Assembly: GCA_022606425.2 (NCBI GenBank)
Contig: JAHDVF020000010.1
Span: 744,001-808,000 of the forward strand
Direction of reading: 5' to 3'
Length of the DNA: 64,000 nucleotides
From: Lepidostoma basale
Lineage: Eukaryota; Arthropoda; Insecta; Trichoptera; Lepidostomatidae
The position numbers and the translations under genes are program-made. The number at the start of each line of letters is the position of its first letter. Positions within the stretch are counted from its first letter, which is position 1. This document shows positions 40,501 to 52,500 of the stretch, piece after piece. Below the pieces are notes generated by a model that saw only the letters and a list, made by a program, of their open reading frames with translations, was not told the origin of the DNA and did no database searches.

Positions 40501-43500
40501 CTAATGCGTTCTTGGTACTATGTTCTATTTTTATAATATTTTATCTGTACTCAATAGATGCCTTAAACATTTTCCTGTTTGTAATGTCTTTTGAGTTATA
40601 AACTGATTTGATTTGTTTGAGGAATTATGCGCACAAGTTTTGCGCTCCCGACAGAACAGCGAGAACTAACAGATGTCTCTCATCCTTTTGTATTCGAGAA
40701 AATATATTTCCCGTTATTAAAATATATATGTAACGTTAGACTCAACGAAAGGAACGTGTAACATCTCAAATTTTTGAAATTGAAGAGATGGCATGTCATT
40801 TTGCGTACGACAGCCAACATATTCAATATGTGTTAGAAAAATGTATATTTTTTTAAAGCGACAAAGGTTATATGATAGAAAATATGTACACATATATTGT
40901 ACATAGATACGAGTGAAAAATGATATTAAAAGAAGGGTTGGGGCAAGCAACAGAGTGAATGGTGCACTTAATAAAATACAAGGAAATCCACACTTCAATC
41001 GGCGAACTCCTCGGCAATAGGAAGATTAGTTAAGCCAAAGCGTTGCCCTAGTACAAATTTCGGGGATCGAGCGTTTGCGGTAGCCGGTCCATCAGCTTGG
41101 AACAATCTTCCTTCATACCTCAGATGCATAAATGATCCGACAGACTTATTTTTTTAGACCATCTTTTTCATATTTCATACCCAATTTAAAACCTGCATAT
41201 TTTGTTCTATTATATCAATCAGATGCAGCGTTCACATTTAGATTTAAAACATGTCTTAATGCGCCCTTGAGGTGATTACATCACAAAAACGGCGCTTTAA
41301 AAGTTAGCATATTATTATTAAAGTTGTCATCACAAACAATAGCCTATCCAAAAAATCTTTAATGGCTGTGCACAATGGTGTTCTTGTACCGACCCTTATA
41401 TAAGGAAGTGAAGCATGGAAGTGGCAAAAGAAAGTTGAAAGTAAAATAAATGCTGTAGAAATTTGAAAAATCCGTGTATGATGTCGAATGAAAATATAAG
41501 TGAATGCAGGGCGAATGAAAGTGTTATAAACAAAATAATGAAAGGATCATTAAGATGGTTTGGACACGTGGAAAGAATGAATGAAGAAATAATGGTAAAA
41601 TAGTATATGTTAACGATGAAAACGGAACTAGAAATAGAAGAAGACCGAGGAAAACGTGGCACGATCAAACAAATCAAATATTGAATGTCGGCCACGTGAG
41701 AAGTCGGAGAAATCGACGTGCGTGCATGATACGAAGTCCGAATGTTGAGGAAGCGAGAAAAGTATGGTATGTCGGAAAAGAACAGTGTGGCGGTACATTC
41801 TTTCTGCCTACCCCTTCGGGGAGACGACGTGATGGTCAGTTAGTTTTGTTTTCTACATTATTATTTTAACCCTATCAGATTTTGAGAATCGCAATCTATT
41901 GACGCAATACGAATAGTTAAAAATCGATCATTTGAGTATTTTAGTAAAATAAGCCTAAGTACAAAAAAGTGCTTACTTAGCGTTTTTTATAATGCTGTGT
42001 CGTTCTATATGTTAGTGTCGTTCTATATGTCATATAATAAAGAAACTTAATACTTTTTTGGACTTATAACCTATTATACTTCAATCATTGAATTAGAAAA
42101 TGTGTATTTTCTAGTTATCGAAAGTTAAAGTATCAAAAGAGATATGAATATCTTCATATCAGCGATGCGAGGCGATGTTAGCACGCAAAATTAACTGAGA
42201 AACATTATTTCGGTCCTAGCCATCTTGCTGAAGTCGTATTTTCTGGGGTATTTTATGGGAGACGATTAGTTTTGACGATCAAAATGTGCAATATATGCAT
42301 TTCTGTATTTTTGCCATGGTTTATTATAAAAATGCGTCGTAAATAATGGTTTTATTTTGTAAACAATACATATAAAACTGTTACGCGACAACTAGCTTTT
42401 TGAACAGTCCATTGTTCTGGCCGAAACACTAAACATTATTAACTGTAACATTATACAACTTTGTTTATGCATCACCATTTTTATTTTTTATTTTGATGTC
42501 AACATAATTTAACGAAACAGCTGTCGCGATAATAAATGTGATGTCTCTCTATCATCATCATCTTCTTTCGGTGCCGTGTCAGGTCCCCCCAACGTTGGCG
42601 ATCACTTCAGCAAAGGCATCTCTATCCTGCGCCACTTAGAACAGGTTCTGAAATCTTGTTATTCCTGTCCACTCTTTGATGTTCCGCAGCCAGGACAGCT
42701 GCCTTCTACCAACTCCCCGACGTCCCTCCACTTTACCCATTAATAACACTCAATCATACACAGATTTTACGCACATTCGTCTAAGAGATCTCATTTCTAC
42801 TGCACTTATTCTACTTTCATCCTTTGCCAGTTCCATACATATGGGTCAGTACAAGAAAAGCATTGTGCACTGCCAGACATATTTCGAATGTACGAATTAA
42901 AAGGAGAAGATTTCTTAATATCTAACTAACTAACTAACCATCACGCCGTCTCCCCGGAGGGGTAGGCAGAAAGAATGGAACGCCACACTGTTCTGTCCTG
43001 ACATACTTCTCTCGATTCCTCTACATTCATACTTCTTGTAATGCACGCACGTCGATTTCTCCGACTCCTCACGTGACCGACATTCAATATTTGATTGATT
43101 TGATCGTGCCACGTTTTCCTCGGCCTTTCTCTATTTCTAGCTCCATTCACGCCGTTTACATATACCTTCTTTACCATTCTGTCTTCACTCATTCTTTCCA
43201 TGTGTCCAAACGATCTTAATGACCCTTTCCTTATTTTGTTCATAACACTTTCATTCGCACTGTATTCACTTCTTATATTTGCATTTGTCACTCTATCATA
43301 TACAGATTTGCCACACATTCGTCTTAGAGATCTCATTTCTACTGCATTTATTCTACTTTCATCCTTCTTTTGCCAGTTCCATGCTTCACTTCCATACATA
43401 AGGGTCGGCACAAGAACACCATTGTGCACTGCCATCTTGGCTTTTTTGGATAGGCTTTTGTTTGCGATGTCATTCGCACCACATTCATTTCTTATACTTG

Positions 43501-46500
43501 CATTTGTCACGGTTAATATCTAGATGCTAATTTCTTAAGTACGCCCGCACGACGCGACCTGGGGACTCGGACCCTGCTGATGGGTGATTGGTGGCGGCAG
43601 TTGGCGGCGGTGGACTGCTCTTCCCAGAATCCTAAAAGAGCACGCAAGTGACGTAAACGCGGTGCAAATCGCGAGACCCTGGATGCGAAATAACAAGCCG
43701 CGGAGTGACAAGTCAAACCAAAATGCAGCCAGTGTCGGGCGTTGCAAGTGTGCAGGCATGACGGACTATTTGAAATGTGGAGAAACCGCACTAATCAAAC
43801 GAACAGAAAAAAAAACAAAACAATAATTCTCCATACATTGTGTTGTAGATGTTTCATTTGCTTTTTTCTTTTGTATGTACTTTGTATACAACACTAACTT
43901 TAAAAAAATAAAAATTAAATAACAGAGATGTTTCGGACAACTCGGTCCTTCCTCAGTGATATTATAAAGATATTTAAAATATTATAAAATTGTTTAACAA
44001 TATGATCAGTTTTGATAGAGGTTATAAAGATTTTGACATTTGTATGTTTCTATTATTAATGAAAATATTATAAATAATCAAATAAATTTAACGTCAAGTC
44101 GAATCTTTGATTTATTTCCTTTGTTGAAAGTAAGTACCTGAACCCCAATAAGAACTTAAAATTATTATTTTAAAATTTTAATTGATTCTTAATATTTGTT
44201 ATAACAAAAGCATAAACGTTCCAAAATAAATCTTTATAACAACTGTCAAAACTGATCATATTTGTAAACAATTTTATAATATTTCAAATATCTTTATAAT
44301 ATCACTGAGGAAGGACCAGGTTGTCCGAAACATGTCTGATATTTAATTTCATTTATTTAAAGTTAGTATTGTATACAAATTATACAAAAAAGAAAAAGAC
44401 ATAAACCAATAATTAACTGTCAAAATTTAAAAAACTGTTTTGATATCACATTTTTTCATTATTTGTCGCGATAGCTGTTTCGCCAACCGATGTCGGCATC
44501 ATCAGGTGTTACAGACAACAATCTGTGCTGTCGCTGACGGAGACATTTATCAGGGACAAAAAGACCAACACCCTCTGGCACGGCCAAGTTCTCGAAATAT
44601 TCCCTGATTAATTTTAAGAAATGGGTAATAATAAAGAAGCCCATCTCTTTGAAGCTGTAAAGAATCGGTTCCGAGCATTCCTAAAAGAAATGCCGTGGGA
44701 TAGAACCACTGATAACTACCATACTCCCTCATGTAGAGATACTTCAGAATTTTTTTCTGAACTCTCTCCAGCATAACGGATTATTAGTAGAATATTTAAA
44801 ATATCAAGAGTCACAAACTTGGAAATACTGCAGTGAACAAAGAAAGAAAAATAGTTCAGTTAGTTAGTTAGTTAAATTCTCGAGTCTATAAAGCGTAGAA
44901 AAATTTGAATACCTCGGCAACATTATGAGAAATGATTAATACAAAATGTTGCAAATGATTATCCAAAGTAAAATCAACAGAAAATGAACTGTCGAGAGAA
45001 GAAGAAATTCCAGAATGGTTCAGTTGCAACACAACATATCTTTTTGGAGTTTCTGTGTCAAGGGTCGAAATAGGCACGATGCTGTCCATCCTCCGATAGA
45101 AGAGGAAAAAGAAGAATAAGAAGATTAAAGGCCCAAAGGGATAGAGAACGGTCTTTGACGATATGGAGGTTATCTATCGAGGCCACACTCAAGAAATGTG
45201 GACACAAGAGAGAGCTGACCCAAGACACGGCGTCCTGGAGAAGTCATGCCAGGAGGGCCGACCCCACTTAAAGCGGGAAATGCAAAGAGACAGAAGAGGT
45301 TGAAATACAAAGCGTTTTTAATATTTATAAATTTTATGTTGTTATTCATAAAATAAATGCCTTTATGGAATTCTACAGTGCCTAAGCTTTAATAAATGCA
45401 ATTCTTTTTAAAAAAAATAATTATGAAGTATAAGTGCTATCTCCTACCCCAACTCCATCCAGGTACTGCTCCTCTTATCTTCCCCTCGGGAACAGACTAT
45501 TTTTTATAAATACAATTCCAACCCTAACTGGTCTTTCATTCCTTGACAACAATGTAAGACTTTATCATAAATCCTAAATCCCCCCTCACCCCCTTTCGGA
45601 GGGACACTCTGGGCCATACATTTAGCCCCATCATAAAACAACTACCAAATCGCATTCCAACAATGTTTCTTACAGACGTAAGAGGAATAGCCATTAGAGC
45701 TGAACCTCTGTAAGCCAGAAGATCCAAGTCCAAGTCACAAATACAAGGCATATTTCTGCGTATATGACACGTATGAATGTTGAGAATACAAGAGAAGTAT
45801 GTTAGGAAAGAACAATTTGACAGTTCATTCTATCTGCCTACCCCTTTGGAGAAGCGGTCTTATGGTTTATTCGTTAAATAATAATATTATTTGACATTAT
45901 ATCTATCATTAGCTTAATTACGGCAGTGTCATTGTGTTTACAATGTCAAAAGATACATTTGGGATCTCTTAAGTGAAGTGTTTCTTAGAAAAACATGTTA
46001 TTATCAAAATTACTAAGTAAACATGTTCATTCAGCTAATGATTATTATACGAAATGCATGTATTTATGTATAATTAAAACAATCTCCTTTGCTTGGCTCG
46101 AAAGCGGGTTTTCCTTTCCAAATTTTGAAATGGTAGTGTTTTTCTGATAACAGAGTAATTTAAGAACAATAGAAAAGTAACTAACTAACTAACTAACCAT
46201 CACGCCGTCTCCCCGAAAAGGTAGGCAGAAAGAATGGACTGTCACATTTTAATCGATGCGGCACTCCATCCTTCTGTTTTCGCCCCGCGGGAGACGCGGT
46301 GTGATGGGTTGCGAACCTCATCGCCACCATTAGGCATCTCCCACGCACACTTCGATCGTCCAACATCTACAAAATCAATCTAAAACAAATCATACAAAAT
46401 ACAATGATATAAAATAAAATAAAATAACAAAATAAAAATATTTTAACACACAATGTTCATTTTAGACGGTACACTTGGTGACATGGACGATCCGGACTTT

Positions 46501-49500
46501 TGTGATTATTTGATTTATGTTACACGCATCCACCGTTTTTAGATTAGCTGCAATTAGGTACTTAAAGCAATCAAACACCAGCAAGAACTTTAAAATAATG
46601 TTGAAGAAATTATTCAAATTGTCATTGGAACAAATGAAAATTTTATTTTTACACCTGTCAAAATTCTTTATATAAACGAAAAAAACTTGTATAATTTTAA
46701 CGTCAAAACCGCACAAACGTATTACGTGTCACAATTTACTATAATAAAGTGCAATTATAAATTTAATATGTTTATCATAAATGCGTATTTAAAAATATCT
46801 ATTTAACGATCATATTTAATAATGGTTCACAATGCAAGTAACAGTCGTGAACACGTAACCTATCGTTCGTATTACAAATTACATTTCCAAGAACGTTCTA
46901 CAAGAAAAGTACAAATTGTACAAAACGACTGTTCACAATGAAGTTTTAGTACCAACCCTGATGTATGGAAATTTAGCACGAAACTGGCAGAAAAAGGATG
47001 AGAGCAGAATAAATGCGGTAGAAATGCGATCCATTAGACGTATGTGTGATAAAACAATGTACAACAGAATTTCGAATGCTGTTATGAGGAAGGAATGTAG
47101 AGCGCAAGAAAGTATTATGAACAAAATTATAAAAGGATCACTGCTTTAGTTCGGACATACGGAACGCATTGGTGCAGAAAGAATGGTTAAGAAAGTATAC
47201 GTTAACGAGGTTAATGGAGTACATAGTCGTAGGAGACCGAGGAAAACTTCGCATGATCAAATTAACCTAATTTTAAAGGTCGGTCATGTTAGAAATCGGA
47301 AGAATCGACGTACGTTTATGACTCGCTGCATGAATGTAGAGAAAGCTAGAGAGGTGTGTCATACCATTCTCTCTGCCTACCCCTCCGGAGAAATGGTGTG
47401 ATGGTTTTTTGTTTTTAAGAAAAGCACAAAAATTTTATCCCCTGGAAAGAGACAAACGGAATATCTAGCGGTCCAATGGCATCCTGTTTTAAAACTAATA
47501 CCCCTACGTAAGTTGTGTAATATAAAATGACTGTAATATGCTCGATGAATGATACACCTAAAAGTGGTTATAAATTACATTTTTAATATGTCTATTATGA
47601 TGTTAAAAATATGAACATAAAAAGTAATTAAAACTCTTTTTTTTCCACTTTTTAGTTTATTTTTCTAAACATGTTTTGAAGGTTTAGACCAAGGGTCAAA
47701 CTCAAATTCTAACTTGCCAAACAAACATGGTTCAAATTTAGGTGGGCCACAGATATTATTTGCGCTTAAATACCGTATTTACCTTATTGTGGTTTAAAAA
47801 AATGTACGCATTTTGTTTAATAAAAGCAAAAAAAGAGTATAATTAAAAAAACGTTAAGCGAATTCTACCTTTCTTATTTTTATTCTGTGTCGGTTTGTTA
47901 TTTTATAATATATATTGGCCGGACCGCAAAAATATTCCTTGCGGGCCGCGAGTTTAACACCCCTGATTTGGACCTTCATCATTGGGAGAATGATATAAAC
48001 AACATCATTCTCCCAATGATGAGAATGAGAATGATATAAGATTATATCATTCTCCTATTGATGAATATAATAAAATGAAAAGGGGAAAAAACGGTGTTTT
48101 AATAAATATAAAAACAAAGAGTCATGTAGCACAGGTGGCTTTTTTAGAGTGAACTTTGAGCTACACAGTGAGAAACACACTGTCATCACCGGGAATTGAA
48201 TCCGGGACCGTCGGCATGCCAGTCATACCTGTTGTCACTCTGCCACGAAGGTCGTCGTGCTTGAAGTAACCCAAAAAAAAAACCACGGATCCATTCGTCA
48301 TAGAATAAAAATTAAATAATTTTCCTACCTTTCTGCTTCATGATTTTATCAAATCCTGCCATATTCCTCATTTCCATACTCTCGGCAAGTTCATCGTCCT
48401 CTTCATTGGTTAAATCCCAGGCGTTCTGAAGAGTACAAATACATTAATAGGGAAAAACTCGCTAGGGCAAGGCAAGTGTCAACTGTGGAGTGTTGCGGTT
48501 TAGGGCATTAGTGAATTATATTTCTACTTCTCAGGCGGACAGTTAGCGTTAGAACATTCTGTTCACGTCAGCTTTTGCTGCATATCAAATACTAAATAAA
48601 TGTTTCGTACATAGTGCTCGAGGCCCGTTAAGATCAGCGTGTTGCGTGCAAAAATTACAGTGACTGAAAATTAATAATGAAAATAAACTTTTAGAATGCC
48701 AAATATAAATCGTCTTATTTAATGTTTGAATGTACGAATGAAAGCGTGTGTTTTATGTAAGTTTGATTATATTTTATGGGAATGACATGTTTTGCTTTGT
48801 AAGGTAATATCAAATAACATTCCTATAAATTATAATAAAACTTCTAAAAAAGAAACCTTTTGCTTTGTATTAAACATAAAATCCTTATCGTAAATTAATA
48901 CATAGAGCCAGGTGAGACTTAAACTACCTTCATCATATAAAATCATCAATATACTATGTACGTGTTGTGTTTTAACTAAAACGAAAAAAAATAAATGTAC
49001 ACTTCGTTTGTAACATATTTTAAGAACGTCAAAGAGAATGGCGATGAGGTTCGCAAACCATCACACCGCGTCTCCCGCGGGGGAGAAAAGAGAAGGATGG
49101 AGTGCCGCATCGGTTTAAGTGTGGCAGTCCATTCTTTATGCCTATCCCTTAGGTGAGATGGCGTGATGGTTAGTTAGTTAATTTAGTTCAAAGAGAATTT
49201 AATTGACTAATGAGAATTTAATTTCTTGAGCAATGATGTAAACCTCTATATTAATTAAATAATACCAATGAAAACGTCTGTTTTCTAGAAGTTTTATTAT
49301 ATTTTACATTCGATAATGCCTTAGCAAGACGAAACACTTGATTCCCATAAAATATAATACAATTTCTAGAAAACTTTTTCATTCTTATTATAAGATTATT
49401 ATGTAATAGAACAATTTTATATATGTTATGAACTCTTTGAAAAATTGCATAAATAATTTTTTTAGCATTTGAATACATATTTGAAACAAATGTAAATCAT

Positions 49501-52500
49501 TCAAAAGTAAATATGTCTGTTTTGTTTACAACGTACACTGCAATAACACAACTTGGACACCAGTGTCCATGTGTTTCTAAGAAACTAAAAATATAAATCG
49601 CAGTTATTAATCATATGCCACATATGAACGGAATTTTAAATCCATAAAAAAAATATGTACAAAGATAACTCAGCATGTACATATAATGTAGGAATTTTTT
49701 TTGTATATAATTGAAGGCCGTGTGCAAAAATAACTGTCCAAATTAATAGCTTTTGATATAGGTTGAAATTGTTATATGGATCAGGCGACACCTGGCTCCC
49801 TGGTGGGCTGCAGGTTCAATTGGAGCCAATAGAGTGTGATACCGATCAGACAGCACTATTTTATCCGGTGAGTCACGCCGAACGACAGAATATTTGGCAT
49901 TGCTAACAGTGGCTACACTATTATTTAATTCAATTCTTTGTTTGACACAGTTTCAGATAAGTTGGATGGTAAACAAGCAACATCAATTTGTAAATGTATA
50001 TATAGGCTATAGTACATGACCACTTGGCATATTATAAGCGGTTACTCATATAAAAATGCAGGCAAATGCTACAGTATACAAATTAATAGATTGGTACTGT
50101 TCAGCTTTAAATGTCAAACCAACAAGCACGCAACACTTTGCATAAGACAAATAGTAAATATAGTAAGTTAACTCTATGCGGCAAACTGACTTTAGTCAGA
50201 TTAATAAGTCGTGTGTGTTTATTGATTCTTTGATATTCAAGGAAGATACTGAAATAATCATTTATCGCTATAATGATTCGGTTTGTAGGTAAAGATTGTT
50301 TTAAAAGTGACATTTTATTTAAAATGCGTCAGACTAAAAATGTGCCGCATAGCAATGACAGATAGAGTTACCTATGTTAACAGTATAAGGTTTAAAACTT
50401 TACAAAAAAAATTATCTTTACTAAATGCGCTAAAAGAATAACTTTAAAAATATTTCTTGTAAAAAAAAAGACAATAAAACAACTAATTTGAAATTGTAAC
50501 AAATAAACATGATTAATTCCCGAATGACCTTTGTGGCAGAGTGGTTAGTGCTATGACTGCCACACTGAAGGTCTCGGGTTCAATTCACAAAGAAAATACA
50601 AATTTTTGAATTATTTTCAAATATTAAAACATTTGTCAATAATTTGCAGTGTTGCACGCAAAATACTACCTAATACCTCACTCAATAAGTTTCCGGTCCG
50701 ACACATTTATGGCAACACTGTAATGATTTATGGATAGTACTTAATTTCAAACGATACATGTTAAAATTTAATGACATTCTGACACTCAGATTGCATTGGT
50801 TTTAGTGACCCCAGTTTTGCAATTTTCAAAACAATTGTTGATTAAACAGTAGATTGATAAGTGTTATGGAGACTCTGCACCAGGGAAATCAACTATTATT
50901 GACTGCTATGCTGAATTTAAACGCGGTCATACAAACACCAAATACTCTAAGATCTGGTCCCGAAAATTGGGAGTTGTTTGTGAAAACATAAAAAAGTCCA
51001 CAAAATAGTATTAAAAATCGTAAAATTAAGTTGCGTGAGAAGCTGAACCTTTAAAGATATCTAAAGGTATTGTGTTTACAATTTTACCCGAAAATTTGAG
51101 AATGCGTAAGTTCCTGTCAAAGAGAGTGCCGCATTTGCTTACACGGACCAAAAACATCAACGCGTGGACGATTCAGAGTGATATTTGGAACTGTTCAAGC
51201 GAGATAAAAAAGATTTCTTGCATCGGTATGTGACAATGGATGAACATGAATCCATTACTATACACTTGAATAAAAAAAGATCATCAGTCGAGTGGACAGC
51301 AGCCAGTGAAGTCGTCCAAAGGGACCAAAAATTTAAAAGTAAGCTGGCAAGGTTGGCTTAATAGCGATTATTACATGCCATTATTGGATCGATTGAGTGT
51401 AGAAATCAAGAAAAAAACTCCCTCACATGCAAAAGAAAAAGCTGTTCCACCAAGAAAACAGCCCGTATCACAATTCGATAAAAACAATGGTTAAATTGAA
51501 TGAATTACGCTTCGAATTACTTCTTCACCCACCGTACTCTCCAGATCTAGCCCCCAGCGACTACTGACTTATTGCAGATATCAAAAAGATGTTCCAAGGA
51601 AAGAAATTTGTCACAAATGAAGAAGTGATGGCCGAAACTGTGGCCTATTTTGAGAGCAAAGACAAATCGTTCTACAAAAAAGGCATTTAAAAGTTAAAGG
51701 AGCGTTGAAATGGATGTATCACTCTTGAAGGAAAGTATGTTGATGAATAAAGTCGAATTTCATTTAAACAATTTTCTTAGTTAGACCGGGGACTTATTGA
51801 GTGATGTGTTATGTAAGTAGAGAAAATTAATCAAATTGAAAATAAAATATAAATACAAAAAAATCAATACACATTAGCAAATTCCTAAGTTACTGATAAT
51901 GCAATTGGTCTCTTGGTGAGTGAGTTGTTTTGTGTTATAACATTTTGAAATAATATCGGCGATCAAATAAAACAATATATTTTACCTAGGATTTAAATGG
52001 TAACGCAGTCATGTGGATGTGCTTAAATTACTTAAGTACAATTTTTGTTTGAATGAATCATTTCGAAAAGAAAATATTTTTTGCTAGTTTTTAATTCGCA
52101 TAATCAAGTATCAGTAACTCAAGAAATGTAAGATGTAATTTTTAATTGTCTGGCTCCCCTCTCTGAATGGTTAAAACATTATAAAGTATTCATAAAATTA
52201 TTAGGGCTGATAAATCTGATTCTTACACATACTTAACATTTGTTGAATATCAAACATTCAGAAAGTGAGCCGTATCATGCAAAAATCACACGATTATACT
52301 TTTAAACACATAACATGTACATGATACATGTGTGGTTGTGTAAGTCAATGTGCTCAAACTGGTTGGTAGAGTGTATTAGTCAAACAATAAGAAAACAATT
52401 AGTAAAACCATAAACCGGGATTATAAAAGCGGGAAGCATGAAAGGAAGCATGCACGTAAAAGGATTACAGAGGAAAATGTTGGAAATGAGGAATACTGAA

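Larger units (their letters stand above)
39355..42055. repeat. Pair of ~85-bp inverted arms 2.6 kb apart
   Basis: 39355-39440 (ttattatatgacatattaaa, cgacactaacacatagaacg, acacagcagt) is the complement of 41970-42055. Between them are RTE copies and a CR1/L2-like remnant. May be the ends of an old DNA transposon filled by later insertions. Confidence 0.5.

Noticed and set aside
43200..43523. Plus-strand hydrophobic proteins rich in FILLS/HIRLRDL, here and at 2274, 3802, 6052, 7674
   Set aside because: All are antisense shadows of the RTE family coding strand.
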